64,000 nucleotides of DNA from Streptomyces canus 299MFChir4.1 (GCF_000383615.1 NZ_KB911598.1:8448-72447); one strand, 5' to 3'. Shown: positions 1 to 9,430, numbered from the stretch's first letter. Numbers and translations: made by a program. The notes: generated from the letters alone by a model not told the origin.

Positions 1-84
1 AGGATCAGACGAAGGCCGCCCCCACGTCCGGTGAATCCCCAGGTGAGCGACCCAGTTCGAGACACCGTTCGAGACCGGAAGAAA

Positions 85-109
85 AAGAACAAGCTGAGTG
101 AGTGTTCTT
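85..109. repeat. Inverted repeat upstream of the first gene
   Basis: Perfect 7-bp arms (AAGAACA and TGTTCTT) are separated by 11 bases. The repeat lies about 30 bases before the ATG at 140, and a direct repeat of GTTCGAGAC lies just upstream (about 54-75). It could be a regulator site or a weak hairpin. Nothing else is recognisable in bases 1-139. Confidence 0.35.
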
Positions 110-139
110 GAACTCTGATCGTGAGGGGCGTACGCCTGG

Positions 140-502
140 ATGATCTGGTTCGTGGCGGACGGTGGGACGGCTCGGCGGTACTGCCGGGAGTGCGGTGATC
201 CGCTGCCGGTGACGATGGCCGCAGGGGCTGTGGTCTGCTCGGGTCGGTGCAGGGCACGGCGGTGGCGAAGGCTGCGGCGGACCCGGCGGCGAGTGACCGC
301 GATGCAGCGGGGCGAGCTCGCGGAGTGCCCGGTGTGCGGACGTTCGTGGACGGTGGGGGTGGAACGCTCGGCGTCGGCGGTGTACTGCTCGGATCGCTGG
401 CGGGCCCGAGCCTGTCGGCAACGGCAGGCGTCGCGGAACGGCGTTGCCGGTTGTCGTTCTCGGCCACGTGTGAGCGACCGGGCCGGACCCACAAGGCGGT
501 GA
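140..502 (+). CDS. Small zinc-ribbon-like protein
   Basis: A 120-residue basic protein with two cysteine clusters: CRECGDP with CSGRC near residues 15-35, and CPVCGRSW with a CSDRWRARAC stretch near residues 63-95. The paired CxxC and C-x3-C spacing suggests two treble-clef or zinc-ribbon folds; the second has an unusual CSDRW in place of a clean C-x3-C. Such proteins are usually annotated hypothetical, and a role in nucleic-acid binding is only inference. The start is the first ATG and has no strong ribosome-binding site. The next ORF begins 5 bases after the stop, so the two may be co-transcribed. Confidence 0.5.
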   Translation: MIWFVADGGTARRYCRECGDPLPVTMAAGAVVCSGRCRARRWRRLRRTRRRVTAMQRGELAECPVCGRSWTVGVERSASAVYCSDRWRARACRQRQASRNGVAGCRSRPRVSDRAGPTRR

Positions 503-507
503 CCATC

Positions 508-774
508 ATGACCGACCGGATCGGGAACGTCACCAAGCGGCGTTACGAACAACTCGTCACCCAGGCCAAGGACCTGATCGCGCAAGTCGCCCGCGCCCAG
601 TTCTCCTTGGGCGACATGGCGCTGGAGATCGAGCCCATGGGGGCGGTGGGCGGGTCGATGCCGAACGGCACGCAGGACCTGTTCACCGTGACGGAGTCGC
701 TGCAGATGTTCGCCGACGACATCGGGGTGGAGCGCCGGACGGTGAAGGACTGGGGATACACCTCCAACCGGTGA
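508..774 (+). pseudogene. RacO-like small protein, probably C-terminally truncated
   Basis: An 88-residue product starting MTDRIGNVTKRRYEQLVTQA. It continues with a helical stretch, a FTVTESLQMFADDIGV segment and RRTVKDWGYTSNR, then stops. From memory this resembles the N-terminal part of Streptomyces proteins labelled RacO, which normally run on past a wing-helix-like TVxTYRWVAxRWP motif. Here the reading frame ends exactly there. A Lys-Pro-rich tail is encoded in another frame just after the stop (771 onward). The truncation is therefore inferred from family memory; no function is known to me. Confidence 0.35.
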
Positions 775-1118
775 AGAAACCCGCCCCCGCCCGGGTGAAG
801 AAGCCGAAGCCCGCCGACGCGTCAGGAGGGTCCCCGTTTCACGTCCCATCGACAGCCCCTCACGGGGAACCGACGGGATGCGGCTCGTGGGGTGACGGAA
901 TGCACGGGGCGGGTCAGTCGGACGGACGGTCGCCGCGTGTTCGACGGCGCTCGCGCGGGCAGCCGTCTGGATCTCGCCCCGCCTGGACGACGATGGCGAC
1001 TCAAGAGGCAAGCAGGCTCACGTGAGCTGTTGCCGCTGCGATGCCCGATGAGTAATGCCGTCATGCCGGGTCTACAGCACAGTTGAACCAGGCTGGAGCG
1101 AGACCACAGGAGGTCGAA
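775..1118. other. Gene-free stretch before the reductase gene
   Basis: About 340 bases with no convincing gene. Bases 775-840 encode a Lys/Pro-rich peptide in the frame offset from the preceding ORF, which may be the displaced tail of that gene. The rest shows only shadow ORFs of biased composition. The ribosome-binding site of the next gene is at its end. Confidence 0.4.
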
Positions 1119-1691
1119 GTGTCCGCATCAGTGCTCGACATGTCGATGTCACTCGACGGATATATCGCCGATCCAAACGATTTTCTGGGCGGCGACGATG
1201 GCGAACGACTGCACAAGTGGGCCGGCCCGGAGGACGAGTCCGGCTCGCTGTCCGGGCCGGCCGCGCAATTCCAGGACGAATGGAACAGAGCCGGCGCGGT
1301 GCTCGCGGGACGACGCACTGCCGAACTCATGGATCACTGGGGCGGTGATCACGGTGGTCTCCCGATCTTCGTGCCCAGTCACCGCCCGCCCGGCCCCGCC
1401 GCCCGTTGGGGCTATCCGTTGGTTACCTACGTGACCGACGGGATCGAAAGCGCGATGGCACAGGCCAAGGCCGCCGCCGGGGACAAGGACGTGCAGGTGC
1501 GTGGCGCGTACACGGCGCAACGGGCGCTTGAGGCGGGGGTGCTGGATGAGGTGCAGATCCATCAGATCCCGGTGCTGCTCGGTGGTGGCCGTCGCCTGTT
1601 CGACGTCTTGCCGTCGCAGATCGAGTTGGAGATCATCCAGGTGATCGACACGCCGGAGGCCACTCACATCCGCTACCGCGTCCGTCGCTGA
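1119..1691 (+). CDS. RibD C-terminal / dihydrofolate-reductase-like protein
   Basis: The product matches the family of small NADPH-dependent reductases related to the RibD C-terminal domain and DHFR: SLDGYIA near the N-terminus, an AGRRTAELMDHWGG block, YVTDGIESAMAQAKAAAGDKDVQV, GAYTAQRALEAGVLDEVQIHQIPVLLGGGRRLF, and a final beta-hairpin. GTG at 1119 is preferred because AGGAGG lies 5 bases upstream (1108-1113); the ATG at 1083 lacks such a site. The length of 190 residues is typical. The substrate cannot be told. In Streptomyces these often stand alone, as here, next to a regulator. Confidence 0.85.
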   Translation: MSASVLDMSMSLDGYIADPNDFLGGDDGERLHKWAGPEDESGSLSGPAAQFQDEWNRAGAVLAGRRTAELMDHWGGDHGGLPIFVPSHRPPGPAARWGYPLVTYVTDGIESAMAQAKAAAGDKDVQVRGAYTAQRALEAGVLDEVQIHQIPVLLGGGRRLFDVLPSQIELEIIQVIDTPEATHIRYRVRR

Positions 1692-2467
1692 GTCGGTCGA
1701 CCAGCACCTTCTTGGTTGCGATCAGGCAGTTGGAGGCCGAGGTCGGGGCACCGCTGTTCACCCGCTCTCCTGTCGGTGTCACGCTCACACCGGTGGGCAC
1801 GGTGCTGCTCGACGACGCGCGGGCGTTGCTCGGCCATGCCGACCGCGTCCAGGTGCGCGTGAGGGCCGCGGCCGGCGTCGCGACGCTCACCGTCGGCATC
1901 CTGGGGGACGGTACCGACCCGGGAATGACCAGACTGGCCGCCGCCTACCGTCGGCGCCACCCCGGCATCGAGATCCGCGTCCGCGACACCGATCTGACCG
2001 ACCCGACGTGCGGGCTGAGTGCCGGACTGGTCGACGTCGCCTTGACGCGTGCGCCGTTCGACGAGACCGCCCTGACGGTGCGTGCGCTGCGGACCGATCA
2101 GGTCGGCGTGGTTCTGCGCGCCGACGATCCGCTGGCCCGCCACGACCGGCTGCGGCTGGCCGAGTTGGGCGACCGCCCTTGGTTTCAGTTCCCCCGGGGA
2201 ACGGACCCCCTCTGGCAGTCGTACTGGAACGCCGGCAGGCCACGCGAAGGCCCCGTGGTGCGCGCCGTCCACGAATGTCTGCAGGCGGTGTTGTGGAACG
2301 GCACGGTCGGCCTGGCCCCGCTCGGGCACGACCTTCCCGCGGAGCTGGCCGTCGTACCGCTGATCGACATGACGCCGAGCCGAGTGGTGGCGGTGTGGAA
2401 CGAGGGTGACACCAACCCGTTGATACGGTCTTTCGTCGAGATCGCGACGGCCGCGTACTGCCGCTGA
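1691..2467 (+). pseudogene. LysR-family regulator lacking the start of its HTH domain
   Basis: From about 1720 the frame encodes a LysR protein: the wing of the helix-turn-helix (IRQLEAEVGAPLFTR), the linker helix, and a full substrate-binding domain ending near 2467. The family normally has about 30 more residues before IRQLE, carrying the first helices and the recognition helix. Upstream, this frame runs back into the end of the reductase gene with no similarity to an HTH. The only start codon is a TTG at 1712 inside the remaining helix. It looks like a 5'-truncated gene, probably cut by a deletion at about 1690-1715, and is unlikely to bind DNA. Confidence 0.7.
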
Positions 2468-2528
2468 GTACGGCAACCGGGGCGGAGGTCCCGCATTCGT
2501 GCCCTGCGTCCGCACCACCAGCCGGTTC

Positions 2529-4664
2529 TCAGAGCGCTTCACGCGGACCCCGGCGGCGGACCTCTGCGCGGTGGGAAGCGAGGGGTTGGGCGCAGGCGAT
2601 GAGCAGGGCTACGTCGTCGTGGTCGTCGGAGTGTCTGAGGTCGGCGAGGAGTCGGTCGCAGGTTTCCTCCAGCGGAGACGCGGGTGCGTCGAGGAGACGG
2701 AGGAGGGTGTCGAGGCGTTCGTCGATGGAGTGCCGGCGGGTTTCGACCAGTCCGTCGGTGTAGAGGACCAGTTGGTCGCCGGGAGCGAAGGTGAAAGTGG
2801 TCGTTTCGAAGGGGACGCCCCCGACGCCGAGGGGCGCGCCGGTGGGCACGTCGAGGAGTTGCGGGTGCCCGCCCCGGCGCAGGAGAGCGGGGGGCAGGTG
2901 ACCGGCGTTGGCGATACGGCACTCGCGGCGGTGGGGGTCGTAGACCGCGTAGACGCAGGTGGCGATGTACTGCTCAAGGCCGGAGGTGATCGAGTCGAGT
3001 TGTTCGAGGACCTGGGCGGGGTCGAGGCTGAGGCCGGCGAAGGCGGTCGTGGCCGTGCGCAGACGTCCCATGGCGGCGGCGGCCTCGATGCCGCTGCCCA
3101 TGACGTCCCCTACGGCGAGCGCCGTTCTGTCGTCGCTGAGCGGGAGGACGTCGTACCAGTCGCCGCCGATCTCGTAGGCGGCCTGTGCCGGCAGGTAGCG
3201 GGATGCGACCTGCAGGCCGGGCAGGTCGGGAGGGGCGGTCGGGAGCAGGCTGCGCTGGAGGGTCTCGGCCGCGTTGCGCATGTGCTGGTGTGCGCGGGCG
3301 TTGTCGATGCACACCGCGGCGCGGGAGGCCAGTTCGGCGGCGATGGCGAGGTCGTCCTCGTCGAAGGGGCGTGGGTCCCGGGCGCGGGTCAGCCCCAGGA
3401 AGCCGAGGGTGATGCCGCGGGCGATGAGGGGGACGGCCAGGTAGGAGTGCACGCCGGCGCGGGCCAGCAGCACGGCCGCGTGATCGTCGCGAGCGATGTG
3501 CGACAGGTCGCTTCCCCCGGTGTGGGGGACCAGGATGGGCCGGCCGGTGCGTACGCACCGGGTGGCCAGGCGGTCGGGGTCGTACGCGGTGATCAGGCCG
3601 GGCTGGTCCGCGGCCGTCGCGGCGTCGGTGGTGTAGGCGGCCTTGACGGCGAGGGCGCGGAAGAGGGCGGGGCCGTCGCGGGTGGCGGGGCGGTGTTCGT
3701 CGAGGACGGAGTCCAGCACGTCCACGGCGGCCACGTCGGCGAACTCGGGGACGACGACGTCCGCCAGCTCCCGGGCCGTCTGGTCGGCCTCCAGAGTGGT
3801 GCCGATGCGGGCGGCCCCGTCAGCGATCAGCGCCAGACGACGCCGCGTCTCCGTGGCCTCCCGCGCCGAGCGATAGCGGTCGGTGACGTCCACCACCAGC
3901 TCGGCCACCCCGAGCACATGCCCCCAGGTGTCCTCCAGTCGGTACACCGAGATCGCCCAGGCGTGCTGTTCCGGATCGGCCGGGGTGCGGCCCACGATGG
4001 GGGACCGATCGAGCAGCGGCACCCCGGTGTGCAGGACCTGCCGCATCGCGGTCTCGGCCTCCTCGAATTCCGGGGCGCTCATGACCGCACGGTAGTGGCG
4101 GCCGAGGTGCTCTTCCTCGGGAATGCCGTGGATGCGCTCGAGAGCGGGGTTGACGGCCACGTACGTGAGGTCGGTGTCGAGGATCGCGATGCCGATGGGG
4201 GACTGGGAGACCAGCCGGGTGGACAGCGCGAGGTCCCGCTCCACCTGGCGCAGCCTGGGTGAGTCGGTGCCGAGCCCGAGGGCGTAGAAGTCGCCGTGGT
4301 CGTCCATGAGCCGCATGTTGCGCAGTTCCACCAGCCGCGTGCTGCCGTTTTTGCAGCGGATGGGGAACGTGCCGCCCCAGCGCCTTCCACTCTCCATGAC
4401 CTCGGCGAACGTCTTGATCACCCAGTCCCACTGCCCCGTGTGGACCAGCAGGTGTGCGGCGTACTGACCGAGCGCCTCCTGGGCGGTGTAGCCGTACAGC
4501 TCCTCGGCCTGCGGACTCCACAGAACGACCCGCCCCTCGGCGTCCAGCAGCACCGCGGCCACCCCGAGGAGGTCCATCAGCCCGCTGGGCTGCGGCGACT
4601 CGTCCTCGGGACGGCGGGCCTCCGCCCGGCCCTGGTCCATGGAGGACCGATCGGCTTCGTCCAT
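2529..4664 (-). CDS. PAS-PAS-GAF-SpoIIE (PP2C) phosphatase
   Basis: A 711-residue soluble signalling protein. The order is a PAS domain (about 25-140), a second PAS (about 150-265), a GAF domain (about 290-450) and a C-terminal SpoIIE-type PP2C phosphatase (about 480-700). PP2C metal motifs are visible: GGDWYDVLPL, VGDVMGSGIEAAA, LYTDGLVETR and SDDHDDVALLI. These enzymes typically dephosphorylate anti-anti-sigma factors in response to ligands sensed by PAS and GAF. No anti-sigma kinase or STAS partner lies nearby, so the pathway is unknown. ATG at 4664 has an AGGAGAG site 6 bases upstream. The gene stands alone. Confidence 0.92.
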   Translation of the reverse strand: MDEADRSSMDQGRAEARRPEDESPQPSGLMDLLGVAAVLLDAEGRVVLWSPQAEELYGYTAQEALGQYAAHLLVHTGQWDWVIKTFAEVMESGRRWGGTFPIRCKNGSTRLVELRNMRLMDDHGDFYALGLGTDSPRLRQVERDLALSTRLVSQSPIGIAILDTDLTYVAVNPALERIHGIPEEEHLGRHYRAVMSAPEFEEAETAMRQVLHTGVPLLDRSPIVGRTPADPEQHAWAISVYRLEDTWGHVLGVAELVVDVTDRYRSAREATETRRRLALIADGAARIGTTLEADQTARELADVVVPEFADVAAVDVLDSVLDEHRPATRDGPALFRALAVKAAYTTDAATAADQPGLITAYDPDRLATRCVRTGRPILVPHTGGSDLSHIARDDHAAVLLARAGVHSYLAVPLIARGITLGFLGLTRARDPRPFDEDDLAIAAELASRAAVCIDNARAHQHMRNAAETLQRSLLPTAPPDLPGLQVASRYLPAQAAYEIGGDWYDVLPLSDDRTALAVGDVMGSGIEAAAAMGRLRTATTAFAGLSLDPAQVLEQLDSITSGLEQYIATCVYAVYDPHRRECRIANAGHLPPALLRRGGHPQLLDVPTGAPLGVGGVPFETTTFTFAPGDQLVLYTDGLVETRRHSIDERLDTLLRLLDAPASPLEETCDRLLADLRHSDDHDDVALLIACAQPLASHRAEVRRRGPREAL

Positions 4665-4945
4665 CGCCGGCTCTCCTTCCGCCGGCCGACGTCACGGGGG
4701 AGTCCGTCGGCCTCGGAACGCGCCTGCCGGCGTCTGCAGGCGCTGCGACTTCCATGGTCCCCCCGACCACCCGACACCACACCCCATCCAGGTGAGTGGT
4801 CTTGTGCGGTCCTCTCTTGCCCACCGGCCCGACGAACTGCTCTGCTCATCTGGGCGGCGTCCCGGCGTACGTCGGCTGTCCCCGGCCCGTGCGCCACGCA
4901 CGTCTGGCTGCCCCGTACGACGACCAGGCGTCCGTCAGCCGCTTG

Positions 4946-5368
4946 TCAGGTGTCGAAGCGGCGGCGGGCGGCCTCGATGTGACCGAGGTACTGGTGGGTC
5001 CACCCGCACATGCCGTCGACCGTGGCTCGCAGCGCTTGGCCCGGTTCGGTGAGGGTGTATTCGACCCGCGGCGGCACGGTGGGGTGCACCTTGCGCTGGA
5101 CCAGGCCGTAGCGCTCCAGCATGCGCAGGTTCTGGGTGAGCATCTTGTGGCTGACGCCCTCGACCTCGTTGCGCAACTCGCTGAAGCGCAGGGTGCGTTC
5201 TCCGAGAGCCTCGATGATCAGGAACGCCCACTTGTTGGCGACGTCCGAGAAGATCTCGCGCGCCAGAGAGTCGGCGCGCCTGAGGTCCGAGTCTTCGGGC
5301 GAGCCCGTGCACTGCTTGGTCACCATCTGGTTCCCCAGTCCACCGAAAAGTGCGTTCTTCCAGGTCAA
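4946..5368 (-). CDS. HxlR-family transcriptional regulator
   Basis: A winged-helix protein of up to 140 residues with the HxlR signature: ANKWAFLIIEALGERTLRFSEL, GVSHKMLTQNLRMLERYGLVQRKVHPTVPPRVEYTLTEPG. A Cys near the N-terminus (KQCTGS) recalls thiol-sensing HxlR proteins. TTG at 5368 has AGGAG 8 bases upstream; ATG at 5326 is an alternative start that keeps the whole domain. It is transcribed divergently from the small monooxygenase gene at 5539, the usual arrangement for a local regulator and its target. Redox or quinone sensing is inference from family precedent. Confidence 0.9.
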   Translation of the reverse strand: MTWKNALFGGLGNQMVTKQCTGSPEDSDLRRADSLAREIFSDVANKWAFLIIEALGERTLRFSELRNEVEGVSHKMLTQNLRMLERYGLVQRKVHPTVPPRVEYTLTEPGQALRATVDGMCGWTHQYLGHIEAARRRFDT

Positions 5369-5538
5369 CGGTCACTCTCCTACGGTTTGCGAGTATCCAC
5401 AAGAGAGCGTGCGCGTCTTGGTTGCGCGGAAGTGAACTCGCACGGGTCCTCATGCCAAGTGGTCGGCGCCGATGAGTCCGGCCACGGTCCACGGTCATAA
5501 GGGGCGACAGCGCGTTCGGGCCCCACAGGAGGCAGCAC

Positions 5539-5826
5539 ATGGTGATCGTCGCAGGACACATCGTTGTCGACCCCGAGCAGCGTGATTCCTACCTCGCCGG
5601 CTGTGTGAGCGTCGTCGAACTGGCCCGCCGCACTTCGGGTTGCATCGACTTCGCCATTACCGCGGACCTCGTGGACGCGGGGCGCATCAACGTCTTCGAG
5701 CGGTGGGAGTCGCAGGCCGCCGTCGAGGCGTTCCGGGGCGAGGGGGCCAGCGACGAGCAGGGCGCCGCGATGCTCGCCGCAGCCGTGGCCGAGTACGACG
5801 TCGTGGAGGTGCGTTCACTGACCTGA
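5539..5826 (+). CDS. Antibiotic-biosynthesis-monooxygenase (ABM) domain protein
   Basis: A 95-residue single ABM/dimeric alpha-beta-barrel protein: MVIVAGHIVVDPEQRDSYL, a central GCIDFAITADLVDAGRINVFERWES block and a C-terminal helix plus strand. The family includes cofactor-free quinone monooxygenases and heme-handling proteins; the chemistry cannot be assigned here. CAGGAGG lies about 5-8 bases before the ATG. The divergent HxlR gene is the probable regulator, with operators expected in the 170-base gap. Confidence 0.85.
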   Translation: MVIVAGHIVVDPEQRDSYLAGCVSVVELARRTSGCIDFAITADLVDAGRINVFERWESQAAVEAFRGEGASDEQGAAMLAAAVAEYDVVEVRSLT

Positions 5827-5988
5827 GCGGAGCGCGATTCTCTCGCCGCGCGACTGTGACGTGCTGCTCTCCGTCGCCTCGATCTACTGGCAAACACCAC
5901 CCGGTCCGCCGCAGGGGCGCGCGGCACCGAGACCACCTCCTGCCGATCCTGTCCCGCGCAGCCGTCCTCGGTGAGCGTCGACGGCGCT

Positions 5989-7704
5989 CTACTGCTCGCG
6001 GCACCACCTCCGGTACGCCGCCAGCGCCGTCGGCAGCGTGGGAAAGATCCGCTCGCGGCCGACGGTGTCCGTCAGGCCGTACGCCGTCAGCTCGTCCAGC
6101 AAGTCCTGCTTGACGCGGGCGAGGGCGAAAACGATGCCGCGGTGGGTGAGTTCGCGGCGGAGTTCGTCGACCGCGTCGAGAGCGGTGATGTCGACTTCCA
6201 CGTTGGCCTCGGTGTTGAGGACGAACCAGCGCACCGGTTCGGTCTGTTCGTCGACGGCGGCCAGGGCCCGGTGGCGGAAGTTCTCGGCGTTGGCGAAGAA
6301 CAGCGGGGAGTCGTAGCGGTAGACGAGCAGGCCGGGGATGGTGCGGGCCTGCGGGTAGTCGTCGACGTCGTGCATGCCGGCCACACCGGGCACCAGGCCC
6401 TCGACGGCGTCGTGCGGGCGGGCCACCCGCGTGAGCAGTTCGGCCACGGACAGGCCGACGGCGACCAGCACGCCGTACAGGATGTCCAGGGCGAGGACGC
6501 CGGCCAGGCAGCCGAGCGCCAGCAGGAGTTCCCGGCAGCGGAAGAACGCAAGGCGCCGGAATCCCGCCAGGTCGATCATGCGGACGGCCGCGTAGACCAC
6601 GAGCGCGCCCAGGACCGCGGTGGGGGTGCGCGAGAGCAGTGGGCTCAGGAAGAGCAGGACCGAGAGCACGACTGCGCCCGCCATCAAGGAGTACGTCTGG
6701 CTGCGCGCGCCCGCCGAGGAGGCCAGCGCGGTACGGCTGGCGCTGCTGCTGACCGGGAAGCCGTGCAGGGTTCCCGCGCCGAGGTTGGCCGCGCCCAGTG
6801 CGAGGAACTCCTGGTTGGCGTCGAGTCCGGTGCCCTCGTCGTCGCGCTTGGCGAAGGCCCGCGCGGTGAGGACGAAGTCCGTGTAGCCGACCAGGAGGAC
6901 GCCCAGGGCGGGGAGCACCAGGTGTGGCAGCTCGGCCAGATCCGGCAAAGCCACGGCGGGCAGGCCCGACGGGACCTCGCCGATCACCTTGATGCCGTAC
7001 CGGTCGTCGAGGTCGAAGACGGAGACGGCCGCCGTGCCGAACACCACGACGAGCAGGGGACCGGGGACGGCGGGCAAGAAGTGGGCCACCGTGAAGAGGA
7101 CCCCGAGCGCCGCCACGGCGAACAACACCGTGGCCACGTGGATCTGCGACAGGTGCCGTACGAAGGACCACAGTTGAGGAAAGAAGGCCGAGCCTGTCGT
7201 ATGGACACCGGTCAGCTTGGGAAGCTGGTCGGCGATCATGATGAGTGCCACGCCCGCCAGATACCCGATCAGCACCGGCCGGGACAGCAGATCCGCGACG
7301 AAGCCGAGCCGCACGGCCCAGGCCACCACGCACAACAGGCCGACCGTGATCGCGAGGGCGGCCGCCAGCGTCGCGTAGTGCGTCGGATCTCCGGCGGCGA
7401 GCGGGCCGACCACCGTCGCTGTCATCAGCGCGGTCGTCGACTCGGGGCCGACGGAGAGCAGGCGGGAGGAGCCCAGCAGCGCGTACAGTCCGAGCGCGGG
7501 CAGGATCGCCCACAGCCCGGCGACCGGGGGCAGTCCGGCCACGCCCGCGTACGCCATCACCTGCGGTACGAGATACGCGGCCACCGTCACCCCGGCCAGG
7601 GCGTCGCCCCTCAGCCACGAGCGCCGATAGCCGAGCAGTGCGTCGAGCCCGGGCAGCAGACGGCGCCACCGCGCAGGAGGGCCGACCGAGCTCTGGGACA
7701 TCAT
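5989..7704 (-). CDS. SulP-family anion transporter with STAS domain
   Basis: A 571-residue membrane protein. It has the SulP start (LPGLDALLGYRRSWLRGDALAGVTVAAYLVPQVMAYA), about 10-12 hydrophobic segments, the GVALIMIADQLPKLTG region and a GTLHGFPVSSSASRTALASSAGARSQ loop typical of the transport core. A cytoplasmic STAS domain occupies roughly residues 440-570. Substrates of the family include sulfate, bicarbonate, molybdate and dicarboxylates; none can be chosen from sequence. The gene is monocistronic, and an AGGAGG-like site precedes the ATG. Confidence 0.92.
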   Translation of the reverse strand: MMSQSSVGPPARWRRLLPGLDALLGYRRSWLRGDALAGVTVAAYLVPQVMAYAGVAGLPPVAGLWAILPALGLYALLGSSRLLSVGPESTTALMTATVVGPLAAGDPTHYATLAAALAITVGLLCVVAWAVRLGFVADLLSRPVLIGYLAGVALIMIADQLPKLTGVHTTGSAFFPQLWSFVRHLSQIHVATVLFAVAALGVLFTVAHFLPAVPGPLLVVVFGTAAVSVFDLDDRYGIKVIGEVPSGLPAVALPDLAELPHLVLPALGVLLVGYTDFVLTARAFAKRDDEGTGLDANQEFLALGAANLGAGTLHGFPVSSSASRTALASSAGARSQTYSLMAGAVVLSVLLFLSPLLSRTPTAVLGALVVYAAVRMIDLAGFRRLAFFRCRELLLALGCLAGVLALDILYGVLVAVGLSVAELLTRVARPHDAVEGLVPGVAGMHDVDDYPQARTIPGLLVYRYDSPLFFANAENFRHRALAAVDEQTEPVRWFVLNTEANVEVDITALDAVDELRRELTHRGIVFALARVKQDLLDELTAYGLTDTVGRERIFPTLPTALAAYRRWCREQ

Positions 7705-7930
7705 CCTCCTTGGCGCTGAAGTTCACATGATCCTCCGCGCCCGGGACGATCGCGAGATGCCGAAAGGCCCTGCCGTACATCGTCTGCCGCATCGCGGGTC
7801 GCCGCGCTGTGGCTTTCTCCGTTCGCCGATGGGGCCTGTCGGCCCCGGACGGGGGACCTGTGGTCTCTGCACGGTGCCGTTCCCCTGCGACCACTCTGGG
7901 ATCAGAACGCCGACTGTGGAGGTGGACGCC

Positions 7931-8516
7931 ATGTCCCGCACCGTCGCGGTGGGCCTCGACGGTTCGTCCGAGAGCCGTGCCCCTGCCGAGTGGGCGGCCC
8001 GAGAGGCGAAGCTTTTCCTCGCGCGATCGGGCGAGCAGGCCGCCGACGAGCACGAGAAGGACTCCGCGGCCATCGCGTCCGCCGCCACCGCATACCGGCC
8101 CGCGGTGCTCGGCCTCGACACCGGCCGCCCCGATGACGACGTGATCGCCTTCGCCTTCGAGGAGGCCGGCCGCCGCAGCACGACGCTGAAGGTCGTGCAC
8201 GGCTGGAACCTGCCGCCCGTACTACACCTACGGCCTGCTCGGGGATCCCGGGCTCCACGCCGAAGTGGGTCGACAGGAGGCCGCCGAGCCGTCCGAGGTG
8301 CTGCGTCCGTGGCGGCAGAAGTACCCGGACGTGGAGGTCGCCGAGGTGTCGCGCTGCGGCAGCCCCGCCGACCAGGTCATCGACGCCTGCCGTGCGGCGT
8401 CACTCGTCGTCGGCCGAAGGATCCGACGCAGCCCGATCGGGGCCCACATCGGAGCCGTCACGCATGCGGTGCCGCACCACGCCACCGCACCCGTCGCCGT
8501 CGTCGCGCACGGCTGA
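7931..8516 (+). pseudogene. Tandem universal stress protein gene, internally deleted and frameshifted
   Basis: The start (MSRTVAVGLDGSSESRAPAEWAAREAKL) is the beginning of a two-domain UspA protein. Within two or three residues it jumps to LARSGEQAADEHEKDSAA, which normally lies at the end of the first domain and the linker. About 95 residues are therefore missing, in frame. The second domain then reads well up to HGWNLPP near 8219, where the frame shifts. The rest (YYTYGLLGDPGLHAEVGRQE through SPIGAHIGAVTHAVPHHATAPVAVVAHG, end 8516) is in another frame. Two lesions make it a clear pseudogene. Neighbours of the same stress type are also damaged. Confidence 0.85.
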
Positions 8517-8539
8517 ACGTTCCCGGAGGAGCGGAGATC

Positions 8540-8887
8540 ATGAGCACATCGGTCGATCGAGTCCTCGTCGATCCCGTCGTCGTGGGCGTGGACGGTTCCG
8601 AACCGAGCCCGCGCGCCGCCGACTGGGCGACTGACGAGGCCGTGCTGCGCGGGGTGCCCCTGCGGGTGGTGTACGCCTCGCTGTGGGAGCGGTACGAGGG
8701 CACCTCGCTCGCCCGGGATGTGGGCGAGCAGTCCGAGCGGGTGCTGGCCGAGGACATGGTCGACGTGTCCGTCGTCGGCGTCGTCGGCGTGGTCGACAGG
8801 CTCACGTACCGAGTGGACGACGCGCGCCTGCACACCCAGGAGCAGGCGCTGCACGGCGTGGCCGACGACTGGCTGCGCCGCAGGTGA
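8540..8887 (+). pseudogene. In-frame fusion: Usp N-terminus to BON-domain C-terminus
   Basis: Residues 1-73 are the beginning of a universal stress protein: VVVGVDGSEPSPRAADWATDEA, then LRVVYASLWERYEGTSLARD. They stop at AEDMVD, where a Usp would run on for some 70-220 more residues. Instead DVSVVGVVGVVDRLTYRVDDARLHTQEQALHGVADDWLRRR follows, which looks like the end of a CBS-plus-BON protein of the kind that neighbours Usp genes in Streptomyces. A deletion joining two adjacent genes in frame explains it. The 115-residue product may be made, since GGAGGA lies about 8 bases before the ATG, but neither domain is complete. Confidence 0.65.
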
Positions 8888-8903
8888 GAGGAGGTGTCCC
8901 GCC

Positions 8904-9401
8904 ATGACCGGCACCGTGTTGGTCACCTACGGAACCACGAACGGATCGACGGCGCGGATCGCCGAGACGATCGCCGACGTCCTGTGCAAGGACGGGCTGA
9001 CGGCCGAGGCCGTTCCGGCTCAGTCCGTGACGACCCTCGCGTCGTACGACGCAGTGGTCGTCGGCGGCGGCCTGTACGCCGGACGCTGGCAGAAGCACGC
9101 CCGCCGGTTCCTCCGTCGGCACAGCCGTGCCCTGGCCGAACGCCCACTATGGCTGTTCAGCAGCGGCCCGCTCGACGCCTCGGCCTCCGAGCGGGACATC
9201 CCGCCTGTGCCCGGTGTGAAGAAGGCCATGGCTGAACTCGACGCCAGGGAGCACGTCACCTTTGGGGGCTGCCTGGAGGAGGGCGCGAAGGGATGGGTCG
9301 CACGAATGATCCTCCGCAACGGAAAGGGCGGGGATTTCCGTGACTTCACCGCGATCGAGACGTGGGCGGCACATGTCGCCGACGAGCTGACGCGCACGTA
9401 G
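8904..9401 (+). CDS. Flavodoxin-domain protein
   Basis: A 165-residue protein with the FMN phosphate loop YGTTNGSTARIAETIA at the N-terminus, VVVGGGLYAGRWQKHARRFLRRH in the middle, and WLFSSGPLD. This resembles HemG-like and stress-linked flavodoxins of actinomycetes. GAGAGGAGG lies 7-8 bases before the ATG. It is the only gene in the 7.9-9.8 kb block that seems intact. It was probably part of a redox/dormancy operon with the Usp, CBS-BON and nitroreductase genes whose remains flank it. Confidence 0.85.
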   Translation: MTGTVLVTYGTTNGSTARIAETIADVLCKDGLTAEAVPAQSVTTLASYDAVVVGGGLYAGRWQKHARRFLRRHSRALAERPLWLFSSGPLDASASERDIPPVPGVKKAMAELDAREHVTFGGCLEEGAKGWVARMILRNGKGGDFRDFTAIETWAAHVADELTRT

Positions 9402-9430
9402 GCGACGGTTACGGGGCGCGAGGCATCCCA

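Noticed and set aside
2499..4262. Long plus-strand frame of 587 codons opposite the PAS-PP2C gene
   Set aside because: Composition is Gly/Val/Asp-rich mirror sequence of the real minus-strand gene; no domain or ribosome-binding site.
5687..8200. 837-codon minus-strand frame over the SulP gene
   Set aside because: Shadow of the SulP gene in another frame; Arg/Pro/Gly-rich with no recognisable fold.
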